Shown here: positions 24,061 through 31,305 of the stretch, in pieces
Layout of the letters: every line of letters starts with the position of its first letter
Position numbering within the stretch: the stretch's first letter is position 1
NCBI GenBank assembly: GCA_963613665.1
Contig: CAVEAL010000011.1
Location: forward strand, 1-64,000
Direction: 5' to 3'
From: F23-B02 sp963613665
GTDB lineage: Bacteria > Bacillota > Clostridia > Oscillospirales > Oscillospiraceae
DNA length: 64,000 nucleotides
Made by a program: the position numbers and the translations under genes
Notes under the pieces: model-generated
What the model saw: the letters and a program-made list of their open reading frames with translations, nothing else
Told to the model about the DNA's origin: nothing
Databases searched by the model: none

Positions 24061-25146
24061 TCAGTCGCCGAAGCAAGTGCCGATATCGCGTGCGACCTGA
24101 ATGAGAGGATGGTCGGTAGGCAGAAATTTGGTCTTGCTGGCTGCCTCCTCAAGCGGGATGGACGTGATGTGTCCGTCCTTGATGGCGACCATGCGGCCGT
24201 ACTGCTTATTGACGATGAGATCTGCCGCAGCTGCGCCGAACTGAGTGGCCAGCACGCGGTCATACGGGCACGGAGGGCCGCCGCGCTGATAATGCCCGGG
24301 AACGGTTACGCGAGCCTCCTGACCGATGGCAGCCTCGATCTGAGCCGCGATCTCGTAGGATATCGTCGAATGCCTCGACTGCTCGCGGCGCTTGCGGCTC
24401 TCCTCCTCCGTGAGTGCACGGTCGTGCACGCTCTTTGCGCCCTCGGCAACGGCGAGTATCGAAAAGCTCCTGCCGTGGCGGCGGCGATGGTCGATGGCCT
24501 TCACGATGCTGTCAATATTATATGGTATCTCGGGGATGAGGATGATATCCGCGCCCGAAGCTATGCCTGCGTGCAGCGTGAGCCACCCGGCATCGCGCCC
24601 CATGAGCTCGACAAGGAACACGCGGCTGTGCGATGAGGCGGTCGAGTGAATGTAATCAATGACGTTCGTTGCAACGTCAACGGCGCTCTGAAAGCCGAAG
24701 GTCGTATCCGTGCCCCAGATATCGTTGTCTATGGTCTTGGGCAGGGTAACGACGTTCATGCCGGCATCCATAAGGAGCTTTGCGCTTTTCTGCGTACCGT
24801 TGCCGCCCATGACGACGAGACAGTCGAGATTGAGCTTATTATATGTGTCCTTCATCGCAGGGATGAGGCTGTTGCCGTTGTCGTCAACGATGTCCTTTCC
24901 CGGGATATAGCGCTGGCGCGAGGTGCCGAGGATCGTTCCGCCCTGAGTGAGGATGCCGGAAAAATCCTTGGGCTCCATGAATTTATAGTCGCCGTCCACG
25001 AGGCCTCGGTAGCCGTCGTACATGCCGAATATCTCGAGATTTTCGATCTTGTTGTGCAGTGCCTTGCCGATGCCGCGCATAGCGGCATTGAGGCCCTGAC
25101 AGTCGCCGCCCGAGGTCACAAGCGCGACTCTGGTTATATTCTTCAA
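24061..25146 (-). CDS. pfk: 6-phosphofructokinase, group III type, TTG start
   Basis: Phosphorylates fructose-6-phosphate. 361 residues. Substrate motifs: TSGGDCQGLN (11-20), MGGNGT (113-118), PKTIDND (136-142) and a late GGPPCPYDR. The residue pair that separates ATP from pyrophosphate enzymes is mixed: Gly follows GGN, as in ATP enzymes, and Lys is in PKTIDND, as in PPi enzymes. This combination is typical of the so-called group III PFKs. The start codon is TTG, with GAGGGG 6 nt upstream and no better start nearby. Monocistronic. Confidence 0.93.
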   Translation of the reverse strand: MKNITRVALVTSGGDCQGLNAAMRGIGKALHNKIENLEIFGMYDGYRGLVDGDYKFMEPKDFSGILTQGGTILGTSRQRYIPGKDIVDDNGNSLIPAMKDTYNKLNLDCLVVMGGNGTQKSAKLLMDAGMNVVTLPKTIDNDIWGTDTTFGFQSAVDVATNVIDYIHSTASSHSRVFLVELMGRDAGWLTLHAGIASGADIILIPEIPYNIDSIVKAIDHRRRHGRSFSILAVAEGAKSVHDRALTEEESRKRREQSRHSTISYEIAAQIEAAIGQEARVTVPGHYQRGGPPCPYDRVLATQFGAAAADLIVNKQYGRMVAIKDGHITSIPLEEAASKTKFLPTDHPLIQVARDIGTCFGD

Positions 25147-25240
25147 GCTGAACCCCTCTTTTGCTTCTAAGATTAATTTTACATTAATATTTTAAAGCAA
25201 TCTAAATAAAAGTCAATCGTGAATTATACCGAAATCAAAA

Positions 25241-25265
25241 CGGGAGCTTGTGCTTTAAGCTCCCG
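25241..25265 (-). terminator. Terminator of the padR-DUF2812 operon
   Basis: CGGGAGCTT / AAGCTCCCG arms with a 7-nt loop, followed on the minus strand by TTTTGATTT. Confidence 0.85.
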
Positions 25266-25272
25266 TATTTGT

Positions 25273-26526
25273 CTATTTTGCACTTTTGATGTAGTCTATA
25301 TACTCCGGAATATGATCATAAAAGTCGCTGTTTCCGTGGCAATAGACCTCCAAGACCTTGTTATCCGATCTTACGATCAATTGGTTCAGTCCATACACAT
25401 CACTGCTGCCGCCTCTTTTATAGTATTGCCAGAACACCTCCGCTCCGTCTTCTTCATACTCCTCCTGACGATAGTATGGGAAATTTCCTCCCTCATATCC
25501 CATGAGCCTTGCTCTTGATATCTCATTCATGCTGATGAGGATAGTATGGTCGTAGTACTCCTTGACGTAATCCATGCGTTTGGAGGCATAGTCCTTTGCG
25601 ATCAGCTCCGTGGGAGCTTCGTAATAATCCACATTATAGTACAGGATATCGGCCAATTTCCCGTCTGAGTTTCTCAGGTTTTTTTCCTGATGCAGTTCGA
25701 TATGCTTTACCAGAAATGCGTCTGCCGTCTCGAAGCAGTCCATATCTCTGTCATAAGTGCCGATCTGTATGATCTCCTCAGCCGTGGGGATACCGATGGC
25801 GGATACGTCATCGGGCAGAAGTCTCATGTTCGGCGCCGTTACGGGGCATAACCAATGCGTGATCCACACGATGGCAAGAGGCAGGCCTATTGCGGTGATC
25901 ACATATCTGGCCATTGCCCGTGAGCTATGCTCTTCGGCCTGAGGTACGTTCTCTGCCGCAAACCTTCTGTGCCTTCGGTGTATCGAAAACTGCACGGTCG
26001 CTTCCGCAAGCAGGAGCAGCGACATGATGATAACGAGCACCGCATATGAGGCCTTGATGTTCAGCCAAAAGTGCAGCATATCTCCGCCGCAGTACTCCCA
26101 CATTGTTCCCAAAAACGGCGTAAGCTGCGTGCACAGAGCCATGACAAGAAAGACAACGGCCATGAATAAATGCTCTCCGGCAAGCTTTTTGAGCGGCTTG
26201 ATCAAAAGCTCGCGGTCTGTGTATATCTCCGGCGCATCGGGATCGTCGGTGCAGACGACAACGAGGTTGCTGTTGTAATCGCCGATGACCTGCCAGCCGC
26301 TGTGCTCGTACAGCTCCTTTTTCTCATCGGGAATGTCGCAGGCCACGACATCGCAGAAATCGAGGCGGTAGCGCATTTTCTTCGGCTCGCCCTTTTCAAA
26401 TTTTGCAAACAGCAGGCCGTTTTCTTTGAAAAACAAGCCTTTTTCCGCCATGTTCTCCAGCCAGCTCTGTATGGCCGGAAAATCACCCGAACAGAACGGT
26501 ACTATGCGTCTAACATATTTGCTCAT
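25273..26526 (-). CDS. DUF2812 domain-containing membrane protein
   Basis: 417 residues. The N-terminal domain (about 1-110) contains the DUF2812-like pattern: IQSWLENMAEKG, an FKKGEPKKMRYRLDF-like strand and GWQVIGDYNSNLVVV. Three hydrophobic segments follow (about 135-155, 170-190 and 220-240), then a long soluble C-terminal region. It starts at ATG 26526 with GGAGG about 9 nt upstream and overlaps the padR 3' end by 17 bp. PadR-DUF2812 pairs are common in Bacillota, where the membrane protein is under PadR control; its function is unknown. Confidence 0.88.
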   Translation of the reverse strand: MSKYVRRIVPFCSGDFPAIQSWLENMAEKGLFFKENGLLFAKFEKGEPKKMRYRLDFCDVVACDIPDEKKELYEHSGWQVIGDYNSNLVVVCTDDPDAPEIYTDRELLIKPLKKLAGEHLFMAVVFLVMALCTQLTPFLGTMWEYCGGDMLHFWLNIKASYAVLVIIMSLLLLAEATVQFSIHRRHRRFAAENVPQAEEHSSRAMARYVITAIGLPLAIVWITHWLCPVTAPNMRLLPDDVSAIGIPTAEEIIQIGTYDRDMDCFETADAFLVKHIELHQEKNLRNSDGKLADILYYNVDYYEAPTELIAKDYASKRMDYVKEYYDHTILISMNEISRARLMGYEGGNFPYYRQEEYEEDGAEVFWQYYKRGGSSDVYGLNQLIVRSDNKVLEVYCHGNSDFYDHIPEYIDYIKSAK

Positions 26527-26836
26527 CTTTTTCCGCCTCCTTTGCGTCGTCAAGGCACTGTCTGAGCCGCGTAAGCTCATCCTCATATGCCTTCTTCCCT
26601 GCCGGCGTGAGCTCATAGAGCTTGCGTTTGCCCTCAACGCCGACATACTTTATAAGTCCCTCCTGTTCAAACTCCGAAAGCAGCGCGTACAGCGTGCCCG
26701 GTCCGAGCTTTACCCGCTCCGCGCTGCGGCGAGCGATGCAGTCGCTTATATCGATGCCGCATTTCTGACCGTCTAGCAGCGACATAAGCAGGTAAAACAT
26801 CGGCTCTGTCAATGTTGAAAACTTTTTCCTTGCCAT
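26510..26836 (-). CDS. PadR-family transcriptional regulator
   Basis: 108-residue winged-helix regulator. The PadR core runs through residues about 10-80, with FYLLMSLLDG, LGPGTLYALLSEFEQEGLI and KRKLYELTPAGKKAY. The ribosome-binding site AGGAGG lies 8 nt upstream and is itself encoded by the last codons of a leader ORF (26841-27053). Two copies of an ATATCGA-N3-TCGATAT-type inverted repeat sit in and just after the promoter, indicating autorepression. It is co-transcribed with the DUF2812 gene, with a 17-bp overlap. Confidence 0.93.
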   Translation of the reverse strand: MARKKFSTLTEPMFYLLMSLLDGQKCGIDISDCIARRSAERVKLGPGTLYALLSEFEQEGLIKYVGVEGKRKLYELTPAGKKAYEDELTRLRQCLDDAKEAEKDEQIC

Positions 26837-26840
26837 CGGC

Positions 26841-27053
26841 TCACCTCCTATATCTGTGTGTCAAAAAAGTCTGTGGCTTTTTTGCACGCTTCAAAAAGCG
26901 CCACATTTTTTGTGAAGCCTGCGCTTCACGAAAAATCTCGCTATGCTCGTCAAAAAGTCCGTACCGGACGTTTTTGATGGCTATAATCCAATTTGAGGCG
27001 GGCCTTGCCCCCTCACGCTCCCCCGCTGCGCGGATATCTTTCCTCAGCAGCAT
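26841..27053 (-). CDS. Leader ORF upstream of padR (70 aa, uncharacterised)
   Basis: Open frame beginning MLLRKDIRAAG and ending THRYRR, read from the padR promoter. AGGAGA lies 13 nt before its ATG, a longish spacing. Its last two sense codons and stop form the padR Shine-Dalgarno sequence, and the stop lies 4 nt before the padR ATG, so translation of the two could be coupled. The product is basic, with no recognisable domain. The DNA can form three successive hairpins. It could instead be non-coding leader or an inserted intergenic repeat; expression is unproven. Confidence 0.4.
   Translation of the reverse strand: MLLRKDIRAAGEREGARPASNWIIAIKNVRYGLFDEHSEIFREAQASQKMWRFLKRAKKPQTFLTHRYRR
26860..26990 (-). 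other. Hairpin-rich stretch of the padR leader
   Basis: On the minus strand: GTCCG-gta-CGGAC followed by T5 (about 26959-26975), GTGAAGC-gcag-GCTTCAC (about 26911-26930), and a TGTGGC...GCCACA outer stem enclosing GCTT/AAGC-type pairs (about 26871-26906). The first looks like a weak terminator, so the region may attenuate transcription into padR. Confidence 0.45.
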
Positions 27054-27082
27054 AGTTTTTTGACAGTCTCCTATATATTGAT

Positions 27083-27128
27083 ATATCGAATATCGATGTT
27101 AAGCTCAGTATATATCGAATATCGATAT
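27083..27128. promoter_or_regulatory. Two PadR-type operators
   Basis: ATATCGA-ata-TCGATAT (27112-27128) is a perfect 7-3-7 inverted repeat lying in the promoter spacer. ATATCGA-ata-TCGATGT (27083-27099) is a five-of-seven copy just after the -10 box. Their spacing is 29 bp. Confidence 0.7.
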
Positions 27129-27135
27129 TTGTCAA
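27107..27135 (-). promoter_or_regulatory. padR operon promoter
   Basis: TTGACA (27130-27135), 17 bp, TATACT (27107-27112). The upstream operator fills the spacer between the two hexamers, so bound PadR would exclude RNA polymerase. Confidence 0.8.
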
Positions 27136-27148
27136 GCTTGTTTTTTCC

Positions 27149-27177
27149 TTGACTAAATACATTATGTATATTAAAAT
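27149..27177 (+). promoter_or_regulatory. Alcohol dehydrogenase promoter
   Basis: TTGACT (27149-27154), 17 bp, TAAAAT (27172-27177). The spacer contains ATACA-tta-TGTAT. Its -35 box is 13 bp from the divergent padR -35 box. Confidence 0.7.
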
Positions 27178-27210
27178 GTGTACATCTAACGTTGGGAGGA
27201 ATTACAACAT

Positions 27211-28422
27211 ATGGATGCAATAAAAAATGCATATTATCGCTCGTTCCAGGCCGTTTTCAACGTCGGCGCCCGCGCGCTGCCATGGCACAAGCCGAAGGTC
27301 ATCGAGGGTGCAGGCTCTCTGAAAAAGTGTGCCAAGCTTTTTAAAAGAAAGCGCGTTAAGAAGGTAATGATCGTAACGGGCCGCACGGTCGGCAAGACGA
27401 TCGCTCCTATTGCAAAGGCTGCGCTCGATAAGGCCGGTATAGCCTATGAGCATTATTCCGATGTGTCGGCAAACCCGACCGTCACGGTCGTAGACGAGAT
27501 ACAGAAGCTGTACCTTGAGACGGGCTGCCAGGGCTTTCTCGCCATCGGCGGCGGCTCTCCGATGGACGCCGCAAAGGGTGCGGCCGCAAGAGTCGTGCAT
27601 CCCGATACGCCGGTAAACAAAATGGCGGGCCTTCTGCGCGTAAGACATAAGATCCCCACATTCGTCGCCGTTCCTACGACGGCAGGCACCGGCTCCGAGA
27701 CGACGATCGCAGCCGTCATCACCGATCCTGAGACGCATCATAAGTACGCGATCATGGATCTGTGCCTTATCCCGAAGTACGCGATACTCGACCCCGAGCT
27801 CACGCGTGATCTTCCGCAGAAGACGACCTCCACGACCGGCATGGACGCTCTGACCCACGCGGTCGAGGCCTACGTCTGCTGGACGTACAACACCAAGGAG
27901 TCCCTGCGGCTTGCCGAAGAAGCCACTGTTGCAATATTCAAGTACCTTGAGCGCGCATACAACAACGGCAACGATATGGAAGCCCGTCAGCAGATGCTCA
28001 CTGCGGCATTCAAGGCAGGCTTTGCATTCACCCGCGCCGGTGTCGGCAACGTGCACGCGATAGCGCATACGCTCGGCGGACTGTACAATACTCCGCACGG
28101 ACTTGCAAACGCCGTCATTCTCCCGATCGTCCTTGAGGACTACGGCGAAGTTGTTTACGAAAAGCTCGCGCATCTGGCCGAGCTCACCGGGGTCAAGACC
28201 ACCGGCAGCGACGAGGAAAAGGCCAAGGCCTTCATAGCAGAGATACGCGCCATGAACAAGCGCATGAACATTCCCTCCGGCTTTGATTTCATCAAGGAAA
28301 AGGACATCCATCAGATGTGCGTCTGGGCAATGGAGGAGGCAAACCCCGTCTACCCCGTTCCCGTTATCTACAACGAGGCACGCTTCACAAAGGTCATTCG
28401 CCGCATAATCGCGGAAGCCTGA
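27211..28422 (+). CDS. Iron-containing alcohol dehydrogenase
   Basis: 403-residue type III (Fe-dependent) NAD(P)-linked alcohol dehydrogenase. The dinucleotide loop is GGGSPMDAAK (about 112-121), the VPTTAGTGSET signature follows (about 154-164), and the metal ligands are in GMDALTHAVEAY (Asp and His), HAIAHTLGG and the NTPHG motif. GGGAGG lies about 12 nt before the ATG. It is monocistronic with a consensus promoter and a very strong terminator. It probably reduces an aldehyde to an alcohol to regenerate NAD(P)+ in fermentation; the physiological substrate is unknown. Confidence 0.93.
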   Translation: MDAIKNAYYRSFQAVFNVGARALPWHKPKVIEGAGSLKKCAKLFKRKRVKKVMIVTGRTVGKTIAPIAKAALDKAGIAYEHYSDVSANPTVTVVDEIQKLYLETGCQGFLAIGGGSPMDAAKGAAARVVHPDTPVNKMAGLLRVRHKIPTFVAVPTTAGTGSETTIAAVITDPETHHKYAIMDLCLIPKYAILDPELTRDLPQKTTSTTGMDALTHAVEAYVCWTYNTKESLRLAEEATVAIFKYLERAYNNGNDMEARQQMLTAAFKAGFAFTRAGVGNVHAIAHTLGGLYNTPHGLANAVILPIVLEDYGEVVYEKLAHLAELTGVKTTGSDEEKAKAFIAEIRAMNKRMNIPSGFDFIKEKDIHQMCVWAMEEANPVYPVPVIYNEARFTKVIRRIIAEA

Positions 28423-28430
28423 TACACTCA

Positions 28431-28467
28431 ATAACCGCCGCCAGTACCGGCGGCGGTTATTTTTTTC
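28431..28467 (+). terminator. Terminator after the alcohol dehydrogenase
   Basis: ATAACCGCCGCC, 6-nt loop, GGCGGCGGTTAT, then T7. Confidence 0.95.
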
Positions 28468-28490
28468 TATTACAATTACAGAGGTAAGTT

Positions 28491-29405
28491 ATGGAGCTTC
28501 TATACGCACTTGAAAAAATACGCACTCCGTTTCTCGATACGGTGATGGGACTGGTAACAAATCTCGGCGGCGAGGCCGTGTTCATTGCGGCGGCAATAAT
28601 CGTTTTCTGGTGCCTGAACAAAAACTGCGGGTACTACATGATGACGGTCGGCTTTGCTGGTACCATCGTAAACCAGTTTCTCAAGCTCTGGTTCCGCATC
28701 CCGCGCCCATGGGTCAAGGACCCGAACTTCACCATCGTAGAAAGCGCCCGCGCAGAGGCAACCGGTTACTCCTTCCCCAGCGGGCACACGCAGAACGCTT
28801 TTGCCGTATTCGGCGCACCGGCAAGGTTTTATAAAAACCTCGCGCTGCGGATAGCTTTTGTGCTGCTGATCGCACTGACGGCATTTTCGCGCATGTATGT
28901 CGGCGTTCACACACCGCTTGATGTCGGCGTGTCGCTCATCGTCGGAACCGTGCTCGTTTTCGTTGTATATCCGTTCTTCAGAGATATGGACGGAAACCCG
29001 AAAAGGGTTTACATAATATTCGCAATGTTTATCGCTGCGGCAGCGGCCTTCGTCGCCTTTGTCGAGCTTTATGACTTCCCTGCCGACATTGATCCCGACA
29101 ACTACGCGGAGGGGCTCAAGAATGCATACATGATGCTGTTCTGCGCCGTCGGGCTGCTGCTGACATTTTATATCGACAGGAAATACGTCCGCTTCCCGAC
29201 GCAGGCGGTATGGTGGGCGCAGATAATAAAGGTCGTCCTCGGTCTGGGTATACTGCTTGCACTCAAGGCGGTGCTCAAGGCTCCGCTGCTCGCGCTCTTC
29301 GGCGGACACAGCGCGGCACACGGCGTGCGCTATTTCATCGTCATCCTCTTTGCCGGCATCGTCTGGCCGATGACCTTCAAATACTTCGCAAAGCTCGGTA
29401 AATAA
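28491..29405 (+). CDS. PAP2-family membrane phosphatase
   Basis: 304-residue polytopic membrane phosphatase. The three-part acid phosphatase signature is complete: KLWFRIPRPW (about 65-74), FPSGHTQNAF (about 93-102) and SRMYVGVHTPLDV (about 134-146, catalytic His). It carries about eight hydrophobic segments, more than the minimal PAP2 fold, through an extra C-terminal membrane region of about 100 residues. It probably dephosphorylates a lipid phosphate such as undecaprenyl pyrophosphate or phosphatidic acid. AGAGG precedes the ATG. No promoter is obvious in the 24-bp gap after the upstream terminator. Confidence 0.9.
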   Translation: MELLYALEKIRTPFLDTVMGLVTNLGGEAVFIAAAIIVFWCLNKNCGYYMMTVGFAGTIVNQFLKLWFRIPRPWVKDPNFTIVESARAEATGYSFPSGHTQNAFAVFGAPARFYKNLALRIAFVLLIALTAFSRMYVGVHTPLDVGVSLIVGTVLVFVVYPFFRDMDGNPKRVYIIFAMFIAAAAAFVAFVELYDFPADIDPDNYAEGLKNAYMMLFCAVGLLLTFYIDRKYVRFPTQAVWWAQIIKVVLGLGILLALKAVLKAPLLALFGGHSAAHGVRYFIVILFAGIVWPMTFKYFAKLGK

Positions 29406-29411
29406 GCAAAA

Positions 29412-29454
29412 AATTCTCTCCCCCGTACATTTGACAAGGGAGAGAATTTTTTTA
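29412..29454. terminator. Bidirectional terminator between the PAP2 and kinase genes
   Basis: AATTCTCTCCC (29412-29422) and GGGAGAGAATT (29438-29448), with flanking A and T7 tracts. The kinase stop codon lies within the T side. Confidence 0.88.
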
Positions 29455-31236
29455 TCCGAACAGGCTTATTCTTACTGTGTAGGTGACGGTTTTGCCGTCG
29501 TAGGTGACGGTCGCATCGCGGTTACCGAGGCCTGTCATGTCGCACTCGACCGTGTATTCGTCGGGGTCGGTTATGCGCTTTGCCGAGCCGTTATTGTAAT
29601 AGGCTCTGAGCACAAGTCCCGTCGTGTCAAGCTCCTCGCCGACGGTGTAAACGGTTTTTACCGGCATCTCCTCGATCGTCAGCTCCGTCACCTTGGGGCG
29701 CTCGACGAGAACGGTGCACTGTGCGTATACCTCCATCTTATCCTTGACATAGACCATGACCGTTGCCGAGCCCTCGCTCACGGCCTTGAGTTTGCCGTCC
29801 TGCGATACGGTGACAATTGACGTGTCGCTGCTCTTCCAGACATACTCAGGCTCCTCCTGACCGGCGCTCGGCTCCGGCGTGCAGCTGACCTTGAGCTGCG
29901 CTTCGTCCTCAACGGTGAGCGTAAGGCTCGGTGAGCTGAGCATCACGGATTTTACATCGAGCTTTTCCGGCTCCGGTGTCGCCGTAGGCGTGGGCTGAAC
30001 GGTTTCCTCGGGCTTATCGTTCCCACCGCCGCTGTTATTGCCCGACAGCGCGAAAACGATGATTGCCGTCGCCATTGCCGCAAGGATCAGGACCAGTGCA
30101 AGTATATAACCGAACATGGACTTTTTGGGCTTTGCTTCCTGCTCCGCCTGTCTGGGCGGGGCTTTTTTTGTCTGCTCAGTCTCCGGGCGCGGCTTGGGCT
30201 TAGGCTTGGGCTGCGGCCGAGGCTCGCGCGGCGTTTCAGGTATGTACTCCGGGCGCGGGTCTGCCTTGAAGTCCTCGCGCACGGTAGCTTCGTCGCTGCC
30301 GTAGGATACCTGCACGGGTTCGGCCTCAGACTTGCCGGACGCCGCAAGCGCAAGTGCACGCTTGAGCTCCGCGGGGCCTGCGTAGCGGTCGGCTATCTTA
30401 TAGCTGCACGCGGTCATGACCACCTTTTTGAGCGCCGCGCTGCCGTTTTTCGGCTGAGGCAGGCTCTCGCCGCGAAAACGCCGTATCTGTGCGTCGCTTA
30501 TCTGCTCTGCCGTCGGAGTCTGGGGCGGCATCGGAAGAAACGGCCCGCGCCGCTCGTTTAAAAGCCAGTAGAGCACCATACCGAGCGAGTATATGTCCAC
30601 CCTGTCGTCATAGCCCTTGCCCTTATATACCTCGGGCGCCATGTACGAATACGTTCCGACCTTATCTGCCGAGGTGCGGATGGTCGAGGCCTTGGCTACG
30701 CCGAAGTCGCCGAGCTTGAACACTCCGTAGCGGCTGACAAAAATGTTCTGCGGCTTGATATCGCGGTGGATTATATTATTCTCGCGGCACTGCTCGAGCG
30801 CGGAGCACATATCGCTGCCGAGCTTTATAACGTTCTCGACCGTCATGCCGTTTTCACGGACATAGTCCGGCAGTGACTGCAAAAGCTCCATGCGGATGTA
30901 GATATCCCAGCCGAGATCGTTCTCGTGCGGGATTATCATCTGATCCTCGCAGTTTACGATGTTCGGGTGTCCGCGCAGATTGCCGAGCAGGCGGTATTCG
31001 CTGCTGATCTCCTCGACCTTTTCACGCAGCTTCGCGCGCATGGCAAACTCGCTCATCGTGCCGAGCATTTCGTCGTACTCCTTCTGAGTACCGGGAACGC
31101 TTATCACCTTGAGCGCACAGTGGAAGTCGCCGCCGTATTCGTCTTTTTTCTTTACCTCATACACCTTGCCGGAGCTGCCGCTGCCTATGCAGCGCACTAT
31201 CTCCCAGCCTGGCAGCGATGATTGCAAATTCTCCAT
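29452..31236 (-). CDS. Membrane Ser/Thr protein kinase with Ig-like ectodomain
   Basis: About 594 residues. The cytosolic Hanks-type kinase domain (about 10-280) has GSGSSGKVYEV, catalytic Lys43, HRDIKPQN (157-164), DFG (177-179) and an APE-type MAPEVYKG. A Pro/Lys/Arg-rich linker, one transmembrane helix and a Gly/Asn/Pro spacer follow. The ectodomain consists of a Big_2-like bacterial Ig domain and a second Ig-like domain (MPVKTVYTVGEELDT start). Clostridial PrkC/Stk1 kinases usually carry PASTA repeats; none are here. The preferred ATG at 31236 has AGGG 9 nt upstream; ATG 31245 and TTG 31254 are alternatives. Monocistronic. Confidence 0.92.
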   Translation of the reverse strand: MENLQSSLPGWEIVRCIGSGSSGKVYEVKKKDEYGGDFHCALKVISVPGTQKEYDEMLGTMSEFAMRAKLREKVEEISSEYRLLGNLRGHPNIVNCEDQMIIPHENDLGWDIYIRMELLQSLPDYVRENGMTVENVIKLGSDMCSALEQCRENNIIHRDIKPQNIFVSRYGVFKLGDFGVAKASTIRTSADKVGTYSYMAPEVYKGKGYDDRVDIYSLGMVLYWLLNERRGPFLPMPPQTPTAEQISDAQIRRFRGESLPQPKNGSAALKKVVMTACSYKIADRYAGPAELKRALALAASGKSEAEPVQVSYGSDEATVREDFKADPRPEYIPETPREPRPQPKPKPKPRPETEQTKKAPPRQAEQEAKPKKSMFGYILALVLILAAMATAIIVFALSGNNSGGGNDKPEETVQPTPTATPEPEKLDVKSVMLSSPSLTLTVEDEAQLKVSCTPEPSAGQEEPEYVWKSSDTSIVTVSQDGKLKAVSEGSATVMVYVKDKMEVYAQCTVLVERPKVTELTIEEMPVKTVYTVGEELDTTGLVLRAYYNNGSAKRITDPDEYTVECDMTGLGNRDATVTYDGKTVTYTVRISLFG

Positions 31237-31275
31237 ATCATGCATCCCTGACAATTTGTTGATTAGTCACCTTTA

Positions 31276-31304
31276 AATATAATATATTCTCTTTCTCTTG
31301 TCAA
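31276..31304 (-). promoter_or_regulatory. Promoter of the kinase gene
   Basis: TTGACA (31299-31304), 17 bp, TATATT (31276-31281). Confidence 0.7.
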
Positions 31305-31305
31305 A

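Noticed and set aside
26841..27053. T-box or known amino-acid riboswitch in the padR leader
   Set aside because: No T-box sequence or recognisable aptamer core; the hairpins are simple, and the region reads as an open frame.
27211..28422. 409-codon minus-strand ORF opposite the alcohol dehydrogenase
   Set aside because: Antisense shadow; the plus-strand gene has complete family motifs, promoter and terminator.
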